DNA of 64,000 nt from Clostridium cibarium (GCF_014836335.1 NZ_JACSRA010000001.1:203868-267867), one strand, 5' to 3'. Positions 17,234 through 25,906 are shown, counted from the stretch's first letter. Numbers and translations: made by a program. The notes: generated from the letters alone by a model not told the origin.

Positions 17234-18105
17234 TTAATCTCCTCCCAAACATTAATAATTATAGGAAATATATTAAGTAAGAAATATGTTAAATATGTTA
17301 TCAAGCCAATACTTGAAATATTATTTATTTTTATCTTTGGAAAATAATTTGCACTTCCTAACTCAAAGCTAATTCCACATAATGTTATCCCTATGAGTAC
17401 CAATAATACGCCTAAAATTATTTTATCTCTTAAGCTAAACTTATATAAATAAAAGCTTGTTCTTCCCTTTAAACCATATCCCCTTGCCTTCATTGAATCT
17501 GCCGTTTCTATAGCATTTTCTAAAGCCCATGTGATTAACATGGATAAAATCTTTACTCCGTGATTTATTCTTTCAAAGATATTTCCATTAGTAATATCTT
17601 TCCCTATTGATTTCTGTCCATTTGATATAACTTTAATTTGTGCCTTAAATCTTGGGACAAACCTTAATACCATAGCTACAATAAGAGAATTCTTTGGCAT
17701 TACCCTCCCGAATAAGTACATGAATTTATCAGATGTCATAACTACATTATATGCACTAAACCATATCAATACAGAAACTAACATAATAGCTGATGCAACT
17801 CCATATATTATAGCTTCAAGAGTTATTGGATTATTATTTATATACAAAATTATTGTAGCTCCTTCATGATTAAATAATGGGTTCAAAATTGTAAGAAATA
17901 TAATCATTGGCATCATGTATATGACATTAAACTTTAAGGCTTTTATTCCCTTTAAATAAACTGAATATAGCATAGATCCTATTAATGAGATTCCTAAAAA
18001 GATAGGATCCATTAAAAACATGCTAAACATTATTACAAAAAGAAAATATGTAAAATTAATTAAAGGATGCAATCTTGAAAAACTATCCATTGATTTTCTA
18101 TACAT
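17215..18105 (-). CDS. ecfT: ECF transporter transmembrane component EcfT
   Basis: 296 aa from the ATG at 18105; a GTG at 18114 overlapping the upstream stop is an alternative. About six membrane helices. The coupling region contains the two Ala-Arg-Gly-type motifs that bind the ATPases: the MVLRFVPRFKAQIKVI segment, and SMKARGYGLKGRTSFY with the signature ARG. EcfT joins the S component to the ATPases and transmits ATP-driven motion. It overlaps the downstream ATPase gene by 19 nt and the upstream DUF4430 gene closely, so these genes are one transcription unit. Confidence 0.93.
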   Translation of the reverse strand: MYRKSMDSFSRLHPLINFTYFLFVIMFSMFLMDPIFLGISLIGSMLYSVYLKGIKALKFNVIYMMPMIIFLTILNPLFNHEGATIILYINNNPITLEAIIYGVASAIMLVSVLIWFSAYNVVMTSDKFMYLFGRVMPKNSLIVAMVLRFVPRFKAQIKVISNGQKSIGKDITNGNIFERINHGVKILSMLITWALENAIETADSMKARGYGLKGRTSFYLYKFSLRDKIILGVLLVLIGITLCGISFELGSANYFPKIKINNISSIGLITYLTYFLLNIFPIIINVWEEIKWKLSK

Positions 18106-18113
18106 AAACTTCA

Positions 18114-18863
18114 CTACCTCAAATCATTTCCATAATCACATGTATATATAAACGCTATAGTATCTCCATTATAAACTTTCTGCTCTGATGCTGATTTCCC
18201 CAGCACTTTTCCATTATATTTGTACATCCATCCACTTTTGCTACCACAGTCTTTTTCAAACAAATTATTTATTCCTTTAATGTAACTTCCGTTCAGAGAT
18301 ACAGGAATTCCTGTCTTAATCAAAACATCTAACACGCTTTCACCATCATTAATTTCTATTTTTCCTAAAAAAATATTACCATTGTCTCCAAGAGTACTTT
18401 CTTTTCCCGCAGTCAAACTCTCCATATTATTCAAAACATTTTTAGCATCAATAGAAAAGTTAACATATGACTTAGTTTGTTGCGCTTCCTGCTTTGTACC
18501 ATTACTTGTGCCTGTATTATTATTCCCTTGATCCATAGGTTTATTGTTTGCTGACTCTACTGAACCAGTATTTTCTGATCCATTTGAATTTTTACTAGCA
18601 GGTGTTACCGCTTTCCCTGTTTCATTAGATTCACTCTTTTGAGCCTCTTCTTTATCATTACCACTTTCATTATTTACTACTTGATTTTGTGAATTTGAAT
18701 CTACGTTTTTCTCATCTGTATTTCCACTTTCATCTTGCATCACTTCTACTTTATTACTCGCCACCTCTTCAGGTGTTTGTATTTTAAGACCTCTTATTCC
18801 TAGAATTATAGCAAATAATACACATATACAAATAGCTATTACTTTCCAATATCTTCTTATCAT
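18114..18863 (-). CDS. DUF4430 / transcobalamin beta-domain-like surface protein
   Basis: 249 aa. An N-terminal membrane helix (about residues 6-24, no lipobox Cys) is followed by a Ser/Asn/Glu/Gly-rich flexible linker (about 28-145). A compact C-terminal domain (about 146-249) has ESVLDVLIKTG, YIKGINNLFEKDCGSKSGWMY-type sequence (in two parts) and GDTIAFIYTCDYG. This is the pattern of DUF4430, a family related to the C-terminal beta domain of eukaryotic transcobalamin and intrinsic factor. It would be displayed outside the membrane on a tether. The position between the toroid protein and EcfT in a B12-riboswitch operon suggests it helps capture cobalamin. Confidence 0.88.
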   Translation of the reverse strand: MIRRYWKVIAICICVLFAIILGIRGLKIQTPEEVASNKVEVMQDESGNTDEKNVDSNSQNQVVNNESGNDKEEAQKSESNETGKAVTPASKNSNGSENTGSVESANNKPMDQGNNNTGTSNGTKQEAQQTKSYVNFSIDAKNVLNNMESLTAGKESTLGDNGNIFLGKIEINDGESVLDVLIKTGIPVSLNGSYIKGINNLFEKDCGSKSGWMYKYNGKVLGKSASEQKVYNGDTIAFIYTCDYGNDLR

Positions 18864-18916
18864 TATAATATCACCTCAAATATTACTCTAAACTATACTT
18901 ATAACTATTCAAAATA

Positions 18917-18955
18917 AGATCAATTCTTAAGGATAATACCATTAAGAATTGATCT
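18917..18955 (-). terminator. Intra-operon hairpin after the alpha-toroid gene
   Basis: A 14-bp perfect stem: AGATCAATTCTTAA (18917-18930) with its complement (18942-18955), 11-nt loop. It lies just after the toroid gene stop and before the DUF4430 gene on the same strand. The downstream tract is TTATTTT, not a strong U-run, so it may be a leaky terminator or a 3' stabilising structure. Confidence 0.65.
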
Positions 18956-18959
18956 CTAA

Positions 18960-20207
18960 TTATCTAACTTCTTTTAATGATTTCTTTCTAATTACTACCA
19001 TTACGCCTGTCATAACAGCCATAATAATTAATAACACATTAAAGCTTCCATTGTCTCCAGTTTTAATCTCATTTACTTCACTAGATTTTGCAGTATCACC
19101 AGCAGTTACATTAGTAGCTACACTTCTATCTTGAACTTCAATTTGTTGAACTTTAGGCTCTTCTTTTTGAGGTTCCAGTTGCTTTGCTTGTACACTAACA
19201 TCTATAAGATCATATAAAGAATTTTTCCCTTCTAGTAGTCTTTCATATGATACTAAAGCATATAATAATTGTGTAGATGCAATATTATCAGGAGTTTCAT
19301 CTGTACTAGAGTTTTTAAATCCCCCACCTTGCACATAATAACTAGTCATAACATCTATTAAATCCATTGTTTTTACAAATCCACTTTGAACTAAAGTAGG
19401 ATTTTTCTTTAGGTTATCTAAAGCTACAACTACCTGTGCCGCTGTACATGGGCTTTCGTAAGTTTGAGAACCATATACACTTACGTAGTCACCTTTTGCT
19501 GTTTGATTATTTTTTAATATATTTAAACATGTATCAACAGCAGTTTTTACTTCTGGTCTATCATAATATTTTGCCAAAGCTTGAACTACCATAGCTGTTG
19601 TATCTATATCTGCAGTAGCTGCTGTATTATCCCAACTAAATCCACCATCTCCAGTTCTAAGTGATAACATTTTTGTAATTATAGAACTTCTTGTGTTCTT
19701 TGAATTTGCTGGAGCTTCATAATTTTTAGAATCTAAAGCTATTAATGCATATGCAAGTTCACTAACCCCATTATTTCCAAGACCTTCTCTGTTCCATATT
19801 AAATCCACTAAATTTAATCCTACCACATTCTTAGGATCTTTTCCTATTGAATTTAATGCTAACACTAATTTTTCAGCATCAGTAATTGATGTCCAATCTG
19901 ACTTAGCTACATCAGAAGTAAAAGGCACGGCTTTCTTTACTTCCTCCATAATCTTACCTTCTACACTCTTGTAGTATTTATCATAATAACTAGATGGTAT
20001 ACTTTTCTTGGAACGAGCTATTGCAACAACACTCCACTCATTTCCATATAAGGCATCCTTTTTAACTAAATAATCTACAGTTGTATTAATCATATTTTCC
20101 AAAGTATTATTATCTACAGCAGCTTGTACTGTTTCTTTTGTTGGTATAGCAATAACTAATGATAAAATAAATATAATTGCTAAAAATCTTGATATTATTT
20201 TTTTCAT
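18960..20207 (-). CDS. Secreted alpha/alpha-toroid (prenyltransferase/cyclase-like) protein, transcobalamin alpha-domain-like
   Basis: 415 aa; the start is the ATG at 20207 after GGAGGAAGGA. A signal peptide ends near VQAAVDNN. Residues about 35-345 hold helical-pair repeats with the toroid signatures SVVAIARSKK, VSELAYALIALDS, RTGDGGFSWDN, DTTAMVVQALAKYY, SPCTAAQVVVALDNL and GGGFKNSS...ASTQLLYALVSYER. This fold is shared by squalene cyclases, prenyltransferases and the N-terminal domain of transcobalamin/intrinsic factor. No cyclase catalytic motif is obvious. The C-terminus has KTGDNGS, a hydrophobic helix and RKKS, a membrane anchor or degenerate sorting signal. It is the first gene after the cobalamin riboswitch, so B12 binding at the surface is the likely role. 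Confidence 0.88.
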   Translation of the reverse strand: MKKIISRFLAIIFILSLVIAIPTKETVQAAVDNNTLENMINTTVDYLVKKDALYGNEWSVVAIARSKKSIPSSYYDKYYKSVEGKIMEEVKKAVPFTSDVAKSDWTSITDAEKLVLALNSIGKDPKNVVGLNLVDLIWNREGLGNNGVSELAYALIALDSKNYEAPANSKNTRSSIITKMLSLRTGDGGFSWDNTAATADIDTTAMVVQALAKYYDRPEVKTAVDTCLNILKNNQTAKGDYVSVYGSQTYESPCTAAQVVVALDNLKKNPTLVQSGFVKTMDLIDVMTSYYVQGGGFKNSSTDETPDNIASTQLLYALVSYERLLEGKNSLYDLIDVSVQAKQLEPQKEEPKVQQIEVQDRSVATNVTAGDTAKSSEVNEIKTGDNGSFNVLLIIMAVMTGVMVVIRKKSLKEVR

Positions 20208-20244
20208 TTTCCTTCCTCCTCGAAGCAAATTTTATGATTGATTT

Positions 20245-20398
20245 ATGGCAGGTCTCCTGGCTTAAAGCATCATACCTACTTTCTTACCTTCCCAAAAATT
20301 GTTTTTCAGTGGTTTATTAAGATTTCGTAGCTTAATACAGTAGCGAGGGCTGCTAGGGATTCCGACCCTATTCCCTTTTAGTATAAAACCATATACCT
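20245..20398 (-). promoter_or_regulatory. Cobalamin riboswitch
   Basis: On the minus strand the RNA contains AAAGGGAATAGGG, GAATCCC, the core AGCAGCCCTCGCTACTGTA, and the 3' conserved block GCCAGGAGACCTGCC (20247-20261), the hallmark of AdoCbl riboswitches. It ends about 40 nt before the start codon of the toroid gene. Hairpin formation near the ribosome site or early termination would reduce expression when B12 is plentiful. Confidence 0.95.
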
Positions 20399-20401
20399 TA
20401 G

Positions 20402-20429
20402 TTTATATATCATATAAGTTCATTGTCAA
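20402..20429 (-). promoter_or_regulatory. Sigma-A promoter of the cobalamin uptake operon
   Basis: Minus-strand -35 TTGACA (20424-20429), 16-bp spacer, -10 TATAAA (20402-20407). The transcript would start just before the riboswitch. Confidence 0.7.
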
Positions 20430-20546
20430 CTAAAATAATTAGATTTGTAACTTTATTAAAAAATAAAATTAATTTTGGCCAGATTAATTTATTTTTCATC
20501 CCACATTAACACAATATTCACTACAAATACAAAGAATATCTTTAAG

Positions 20547-21599
20547 TTATTTATTTATAGGAGGATATTCTTTATACGGTATACGAATTGAAACTCCAGT
20601 GTCATCAAATCCATATGGTATCCCTTCTATAGCACTTCTACCATTGAATAAATTAACTCCACTCATATAAAGTACCTTTGCCATTTCATTTGCATCTTGC
20701 AAAACAGTTCCTGTCATATATCCTTTATCTATATATTCTCTTGCCTCTGGTATAGCATCCACACCTACGATTGGAATCATCTTCTTTGGATCTCCAGTGT
20801 TAAATCCATATTTCTGTAAAGCTTTTACAGCCCCTATAGCCATGGCATCATTATTTGAAATTATAAATTCAATTTTATTTCCGTAACTTAAATATAAAGT
20901 TTGCATAAAATATTTAGCAGTATCTTCACTCCAATTACAATATACTGCTTCTAATTCATTTGTTTCTATTCCTGCATTATTTATTGTTAAAATAGAATAT
21001 CTAGACCTTTCTATTGTCTCTATATTATTAGGTTCTCCTTTTAACATAATATACCCAATTTTACCATCCCCATTTTTATCTATATCTCCTTTGTTACTTT
21101 TCCATAGCCTAGTTATTATATTACCTTGTAATATACCTGCTTGACTTGGGTCTGTTCCTACAAATATAGCCCTATTATAGGATCTTATTGAATCTTTTAT
21201 AGGAGGTTCCCTATTATATAATATAACAGGAACATTTTTCTGTTTAATCATATCTATAACGGTTTTTGCTTCTGTTATATCTACCAAATTTACAAATAAA
21301 ATATCAATGCCTCCTTGAAGAAAATTATTTATGCTAAGATTTTGTATCTCTTGACTGTTTTTACAATCTACAAAAATAAATTCAACCTTTCCTTCATTTT
21401 CTTTTTGAATTTGTTCTAAACTTTTATGTACTTCTAAAATATATTGGTCATCAGATTTATATTCAAGAACTCCAATTTTTAAAGGAACTATTCCATTTGT
21501 ATTATATACGTTCGAGACACTTTTACAAAAGTTTTGAAATATTAAAGATACTAAAATTATTAAAATAAGGCTTCCTAATATTCTATTAAAATACTTCAT
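20547..21599 (-). CDS. MglB-like sugar-binding protein (paralogue 1)
   Basis: 350 aa. An N-terminal hydrophobic segment (about residues 8-24) acts as signal or anchor; there is no good lipobox. The rest is a periplasmic-binding-protein family 1 fold: KIGVLEYKSDDQYILEVHKSLEQ, ILFVNLVDI, VPVILYNREP, FVGTDPSQAGILQG, ISNNDAMAIGAVKALQKYG, PIVGVDAIPEAREYI, GTVLQDANEMAKVLY. The segment DIDKNGDGKIGYI matches the EF-hand-like calcium loop of galactose-binding protein MglB. No ATPase or permease is adjacent, so it may serve a distant transporter, a chemoreceptor or a sensor kinase. It is a close duplicate of the next gene. Confidence 0.88.
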   Translation of the reverse strand: MKYFNRILGSLILIILVSLIFQNFCKSVSNVYNTNGIVPLKIGVLEYKSDDQYILEVHKSLEQIQKENEGKVEFIFVDCKNSQEIQNLSINNFLQGGIDILFVNLVDITEAKTVIDMIKQKNVPVILYNREPPIKDSIRSYNRAIFVGTDPSQAGILQGNIITRLWKSNKGDIDKNGDGKIGYIMLKGEPNNIETIERSRYSILTINNAGIETNELEAVYCNWSEDTAKYFMQTLYLSYGNKIEFIISNNDAMAIGAVKALQKYGFNTGDPKKMIPIVGVDAIPEAREYIDKGYMTGTVLQDANEMAKVLYMSGVNLFNGRSAIEGIPYGFDDTGVSIRIPYKEYPPINK

Positions 21600-21649
21600 T
21601 TAGTTCCTCCTTAAAGATAACTATATTTAATAATTTATTTCTTAAAAAA

Positions 21650-22693
21650 TTATTTTACATATTCCTTATATGGTATACGAATTGAAACCCCTGTATCATC
21701 AAAATTATATGCTGTTCCATCAATAGCGCTTTTTCTATTAATTAAATTTAAACCACAAGTATAGATAGCCTTTGCTGTTTCCATAACATCTTGAACAACA
21801 GTACCTGTCATGTATCCTTTTTCAATATACTCAATTGCAATTGGTATGGCATCCACACCAACAATCGGAATCATTTTATTTGGATCTCCAGTATTGTATC
21901 CATATTTTTGTAGAGTTCTAATTGCCCCTATAGCCATTGCATCATTATTTGAAATAATGGCTTCAATTTTATTTCCATAACTTAAATATACAGTATTCAT
22001 GACACTTTCTGCTGTACTTCCATCCCATGAGCAAAAAACCGATGTTAATTCTTCTGTACCTATACCTTCACTATTAATAGTTAATACAGAGTATCTTGTT
22101 CTTTCAAGAGTCTCAATGTTATAAGGTTCTCCTTTTAGCATAACGTACTGAAGTTTATTATCCCTATTTTTATCGATAAGTTTCTTATTGATACTCCATA
22201 GTTTGTAAAATATTTTTCCTTGTAAAATTCCAGCTTCTGCCGCATCGGTTCCTATAAATACAGCTCGATTATATGATTTTATAGCATCTGTTGTAAGTGG
22301 TTCTCTATTATAGAAAATAATTGGTATATTTTTTTGTTTAACCATATTGATTACATTTTGTGCTGTATTAATATCTACTATATTAACTACCAAAAGATCA
22401 ATACCTTCCTGAAGCAGCTTATTGATACTTGCATTTTGAACTTCTTGATTATCTTTTGCATCATAAAAAAGGAATTCAACTTTGCCCAGATTATCTCTTT
22501 GAATCTGTTCTAAACTTTTATGGATTTCCAAAATATATTGATCGCTTGATTTGTATTCCATAACTCCTATCTTTAAAGTTTTTTCCTCATTTACCTTTGA
22601 TAAACACAAAGCATTTTTTTCGTTACCTTGAAAAATCACTGTTGCAAAAATAATAATTGCAAAAACTCCTATTATTTTTCTAAATTTATACAT
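21650..22693 (-). CDS. MglB-like sugar-binding protein (paralogue 2)
   Basis: 347 aa, same architecture as its downstream neighbour: N-terminal hydrophobic segment, KIGVMEYKSSDQYILEIHKSLEQ, NIPIIFYNREPL, FIGTDAAEAGILQGK, ISNNDAMAIGAIRTLQKYG, PIVGVDAIP, and the same DDTGVSIRIPYKEY ending. The calcium-loop region reads LIDKNRDNKLQYV: two glycines of the partner's loop are changed (DGDGK to DNK), so metal binding or ligand preference may differ. Start ATG follows GGAGGAGAG. The 50-nt gap and shared orientation suggest one transcript. Galactose or a related hexose or uronate is a plausible ligand given the pectin-degrading enzymes elsewhere in the window. Confidence 0.87.
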   Translation of the reverse strand: MYKFRKIIGVFAIIIFATVIFQGNEKNALCLSKVNEEKTLKIGVMEYKSSDQYILEIHKSLEQIQRDNLGKVEFLFYDAKDNQEVQNASINKLLQEGIDLLVVNIVDINTAQNVINMVKQKNIPIIFYNREPLTTDAIKSYNRAVFIGTDAAEAGILQGKIFYKLWSINKKLIDKNRDNKLQYVMLKGEPYNIETLERTRYSVLTINSEGIGTEELTSVFCSWDGSTAESVMNTVYLSYGNKIEAIISNNDAMAIGAIRTLQKYGYNTGDPNKMIPIVGVDAIPIAIEYIEKGYMTGTVVQDVMETAKAIYTCGLNLINRKSAIDGTAYNFDDTGVSIRIPYKEYVK

Positions 22694-22790
22694 ATCTCTC
22701 CTCCAAGTAATTACAAACTATATCACTCACTAACTTTATTATACTTTTTAATGCAAAAATTTATTCTATAATGAAAATTGAGCAAAAAAA

Positions 22791-22817
22791 TAGAGCCTTT
22801 AATCATAAAAGACTCTA
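22791..22817 (-). terminator. Terminator of the hprK-M18 aminopeptidase unit
   Basis: TAGAGTCTTT and AAAGGCTCTA (minus strand) form a stem with one weak pair, followed by TTTTTTT. It lies a few bases beyond the aminopeptidase stop codon. Confidence 0.75.
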
Positions 22818-22828
22818 ATTTTTTTGAA

Positions 22829-24214
22829 TTATGCTTCAAGTAAAAATGCGTAATAACCTCTCATAGTTTCGTATATATCAACTTTACTTGCAATTTCCCA
22901 AGGCGCATGCATATTAAGAACAGGCACTCCGCAATCTATTACTTCCATATTATATTGAGCTAAAATATATGCGATTGTTCCTCCACCACCCTGATCTACT
23001 TTTCCAAGTTCAGCTGTCTGTATAGTCACATCATGTTTATCCATTATATTTCTAACTTCAGCCATATATTCAGCATTAGCATCATTACAATTATATTTTC
23101 CTCTTGCTCCAGTATACTTATTAAATACCATTCCTTTGCCCAAGTAAGCAGCATTTTTCTTTTCCATTACCGATGGAAAGTTTGGATCAAAGGCTGCACT
23201 TACATCAGATGATAACATCTTAGAATTATTTAAGCATCTTCTAAGTTTAATTTCTGAATAACCTTCAACTTTATCCATTACTTCCGCTACTGTATTCTCA
23301 AAGAATCTAGAGTGCATTCCTGTTGCTCCTACACTACCAATTTCTTCTTTGTCAACTAAAATGCATACACATGTTTTATCTGGCTTTTCTATATCAATTA
23401 TTGACATAAGTGATGCATAAGAACAAACCCTGTCATCATGTCCATATCCCATAACCATACTTCTATCTATTCCATAATCTCTTGCTTTACCAGCTGGGAC
23501 AACTTCAAGTTCTGCTGATATGAAATCTTCCTCTTCAAAATTGTACTTTTCTTTTAATATCTTAAGAATATTGGCCTTAACTTTATTCTTCTCTTTTCCT
23601 TTTAGTGGCATACTTCCTACTAATACATTTAATTCTTCCCCTTCAATTACCTTATTAGCTTTTTTCTCTAATTGATTTTGAGCTAAATGAACTAAAAGAT
23701 CAGTTACGCCTACTACTGGATCATTGTCATCTTCTCCTATTACAACATCAATTATAGTTCCATCTTTTTTTACTACTACTCCATGAATGGCTAAAGGTAA
23801 AGTAACCCACTGATACTTTTTTATTCCACCATAATAATGTGTATCTAAAAGAACTTGCTCCGTATCTTCATATAAAGGATTTTGCTTTATATCTAATCTT
23901 GGCGAATCAATATGTGCTCCTAATATCTTTAAACCATCTTCAAATCTATTTTTTCCTATTATGAATAATGCTATTGATTTATCCTTATTATTAGCATAAA
24001 TTTTATCATAAACTTTGAGCTTTTCACCGTTTTTTATAACATCTTCAATATTCCTAAATCCATTAGCTTCAGCTATCTTTATAGTTTCCTTAACACATTC
24101 TCTTTCTGTTTTGCACTTTGATATGAACTCTTTATATCCGTCGCTAAAATCAAAGACTTTCTTTACACCCTTTTCATCGTACTTTTCCCAAACATTTTTT
24201 TCTTCATTACTCAT
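22829..24214 (-). CDS. M18 family aminopeptidase
   Basis: A 461-aa zinc metallo-aminopeptidase with the aspartyl-aminopeptidase layout. Metal ligands lie in GAHIDSPRLDIK (His/Asp), VDKEEIGSVGATG (Glu-Glu), GYGHDDRVCS (Asp) and near the C-terminus VLNMHAPWEIASK (His). The segment SSDVSAAFDPNFP is also typical. It is cytosolic with no signal peptide. It removes N-terminal acidic or neutral residues from peptides during peptide recycling. It begins 25 nt after hprK on the same strand. Confidence 0.94.
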   Translation of the reverse strand: MSNEEKNVWEKYDEKGVKKVFDFSDGYKEFISKCKTERECVKETIKIAEANGFRNIEDVIKNGEKLKVYDKIYANNKDKSIALFIIGKNRFEDGLKILGAHIDSPRLDIKQNPLYEDTEQVLLDTHYYGGIKKYQWVTLPLAIHGVVVKKDGTIIDVVIGEDDNDPVVGVTDLLVHLAQNQLEKKANKVIEGEELNVLVGSMPLKGKEKNKVKANILKILKEKYNFEEEDFISAELEVVPAGKARDYGIDRSMVMGYGHDDRVCSYASLMSIIDIEKPDKTCVCILVDKEEIGSVGATGMHSRFFENTVAEVMDKVEGYSEIKLRRCLNNSKMLSSDVSAAFDPNFPSVMEKKNAAYLGKGMVFNKYTGARGKYNCNDANAEYMAEVRNIMDKHDVTIQTAELGKVDQGGGGTIAYILAQYNMEVIDCGVPVLNMHAPWEIASKVDIYETMRGYYAFLLEA

Positions 24215-24239
24215 CTGTCTACATCCCTTTCTTACTATC

Positions 24240-25157
24240 TTACTTCATATTTCTCCCCTCAATCTCCATCCTCTTTTCGATTATATCAACAGGTGAAATG
24301 TTTGACATTAACTGCTGACGGTAATTTACTGCTGCTGCTTCAATTATAACTGCTATGTTTCTACCTGGTCTCACTGGCACTGTCAATTTCTTTATGTAAA
24401 CTCCTAGTATGTCCATATATTCATCATTTATTCCTAACCTGTCATAATCATTATCATCTTTCCAATGTTCAAAATGCATAATAAGGGTTATCTTCTTTTT
24501 CTGCTGAACCGAACTTAATCCATAAAGAGCTGAAACATCTATTATTCCTATTCCTCTAACCTCTAACATCCCTATTGTAACATTTGGTGAACTACCAATA
24601 AGATCACCATCTATTTCTTTAATATCTACAGCATCATCAGTAACAAGCCTATGTCCCCTCTTAATAAGCTCTAAAGCAGTTTCACTTTTCCCAATCCCAC
24701 TTTCTCCTGTAATTAGAATTCCTATACCATAAACGTCTACTAATACTCCATGTAATCTTGTTTCTGGAGCAAGCTTGTCTGCAAGATATAATGTAAGCTT
24801 ACTCATAAGCTTTGTTGTTACAAGCTCACTTCTTAATATCCATATCTCTTTCTTTGCTGCCAATTCTATAAATTCTTCATGCGGTTCTAATCCCCTAGAT
24901 ATAATTATACAATTCATTTCTGAAGTAAAATATTTTTTTAACCTTTTCCTTCTAACTTCAAATTGCATATCATCTAGAAAGCTCCATTCTGCTTTACCTA
25001 TAACTTGAATTCTTTCTGGAGCGAAATAGTTATAAAACCCCGCTAACTGAAGGCCTGGTCTATTTATATCGTTTACCTTTATTTCTTGTTCTAAATTCCC
25101 CTTTACTAAAACCTCTAAATCAAAATCCTTAATAAGCTTTTCTACCCTTACCGCCAA
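24240..25157 (-). CDS. hprK: HPr kinase/phosphorylase
   Basis: A 305-aa bifunctional enzyme that phosphorylates and dephosphorylates HPr on its regulatory serine and so drives CcpA-dependent catabolite repression in Firmicutes. It starts at TTG (25157) behind GAGGTGATT. The N-terminal domain has SRGLEPHEEFIELA. The kinase domain has Walker A GESGIGKSE (residues 151-159), LVTDDAVDI, the HprK signature EVRGIGIIDVSALYG, and PVRPGRNIAVIIE. It is the main catabolite regulator visible here and relevant to the sugar-degrading enzymes in this window, though I saw no clear cre sites. Confidence 0.97.
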   Translation of the reverse strand: MAVRVEKLIKDFDLEVLVKGNLEQEIKVNDINRPGLQLAGFYNYFAPERIQVIGKAEWSFLDDMQFEVRRKRLKKYFTSEMNCIIISRGLEPHEEFIELAAKKEIWILRSELVTTKLMSKLTLYLADKLAPETRLHGVLVDVYGIGILITGESGIGKSETALELIKRGHRLVTDDAVDIKEIDGDLIGSSPNVTIGMLEVRGIGIIDVSALYGLSSVQQKKKITLIMHFEHWKDDNDYDRLGINDEYMDILGVYIKKLTVPVRPGRNIAVIIEAAAVNYRQQLMSNISPVDIIEKRMEIEGRNMK

Positions 25158-25170
25158 CTTTAATCACCTC

Positions 25171-25362
25171 TTATTTTTTCTTTTTGGGTTCAATTCCTTC
25201 TAATTGCCCTCTAAAATTACGTTTAACATTATCAATATATCTTTGTCTAAATTTCTGCTGTAATTCCTTTTCTTGATCTGACAATCCTTCTTCTTGACTT
25301 TTCTTATATAACCTATTTATATTCTCTATAACTTCCTCTATCTTCATTGAATCAATATCCAT
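25171..25362 (-). CDS. DUF896 family protein (YnzC-like)
   Basis: A 63-aa, highly charged helical protein. It has the DUF896 pattern: an N-terminal helix MKIEEVIENINRLYKKSQEEGL, then LSDQEKELQQKFRQRYIDNVKRN, then FRGQLEGIEP. Family members in Bacillus are small cytosolic proteins of unknown biochemical role. It is immediately upstream of hprK (13-nt gap), so the two are probably co-transcribed. Confidence 0.93.
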   Translation of the reverse strand: MDIDSMKIEEVIENINRLYKKSQEEGLSDQEKELQQKFRQRYIDNVKRNFRGQLEGIEPKKKK

Positions 25363-25570
25363 TAATACAACTCCTTATAATATATCTTAAGCTTATTTTA
25401 CATATTATTCACTATATTATCAACCATTCCTTTTATCAACCTTTCCTTAATGCTGACATTTATTTTTCATTTATGCTACGAAGATTTTTAATAATACATT
25501 ATCCTATATATTTCTCTCCAATTTTATACTAACTTGTATTTTTATGTAAAATCTTATCTAACTGTTTTAA

Positions 25571-25598
25571 TTTACATTTTTCACCATTATGGTATAAT
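25571..25598 (+). promoter_or_regulatory. Promoter of the Spo0E-like gene
   Basis: -35 TTTACA (25571-25576), 16-bp spacer, -10 TATAAT (25593-25598), about 35 nt before the start codon region. Confidence 0.65.
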
Positions 25599-25640
25599 TA
25601 TCCCATAAATTATTTTTTTACTATATAAAGGGGTGATACT

Positions 25641-25844
25641 ATGAATAGGACAATACTAATAAAACAAATAAATCGTAGAAAAAAGCTAATTAATTTTTTA
25701 CTTAGATTCCTTCCACCTACTAATTTCTTTATGATAATTTTGTCTAAAAATTTGGACAAGCTAATCTATAAATACCAGAAATTATTATATATAAACCACT
25801 GTTCCAAAAGGCGCCAATTTTTTTATCTAGGGTTATCGGCATAA
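25641..25844 (+). CDS. Spo0E-like aspartyl-phosphate phosphatase
   Basis: A 67-aa protein translated from ATG after AAGGGGTGAT. The central LSKNLDKLIYKYQK matches the Spo0E signature S-x-x-L-D-x-L-I-x-x-Y, preceded by a basic helix (IKQINRRKKLINFLL), so a two-helix hairpin is expected. Spo0E proteins dephosphorylate Spo0A~P and delay sporulation. The unusual points are a more basic, hydrophobic first half than in typical members and a longer C-terminal tail. It has its own promoter, ends at a bidirectional terminator and is convergent with 6S RNA. Confidence 0.68.
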   Translation: MNRTILIKQINRRKKLINFLLRFLPPTNFFMIILSKNLDKLIYKYQKLLYINHCSKRRQFFYLGLSA

Positions 25845-25873
25845 GATTTATATATCACCGCCTAAAACTATAT

Positions 25874-25906
25874 AAAAAAACCTCAATATTAACTATTGAG
25901 GTTTTT
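25874..25906. terminator. Bidirectional terminator, Spo0E-like gene and 6S RNA
   Basis: CCTCAATA (25881-25888) pairs with TATTGAGG (25894-25901), flanked by an A7 run on the left and T5 on the right, so it works on both strands. Confidence 0.85.

Noticed and set aside
18960..20207. Toroid protein considered as a squalene/terpene cyclase or prenyltransferase
   Set aside because: It has a signal peptide and C-terminal anchor, no visible DXDD-type catalytic motif, and sits in a B12-riboswitch transport operon.
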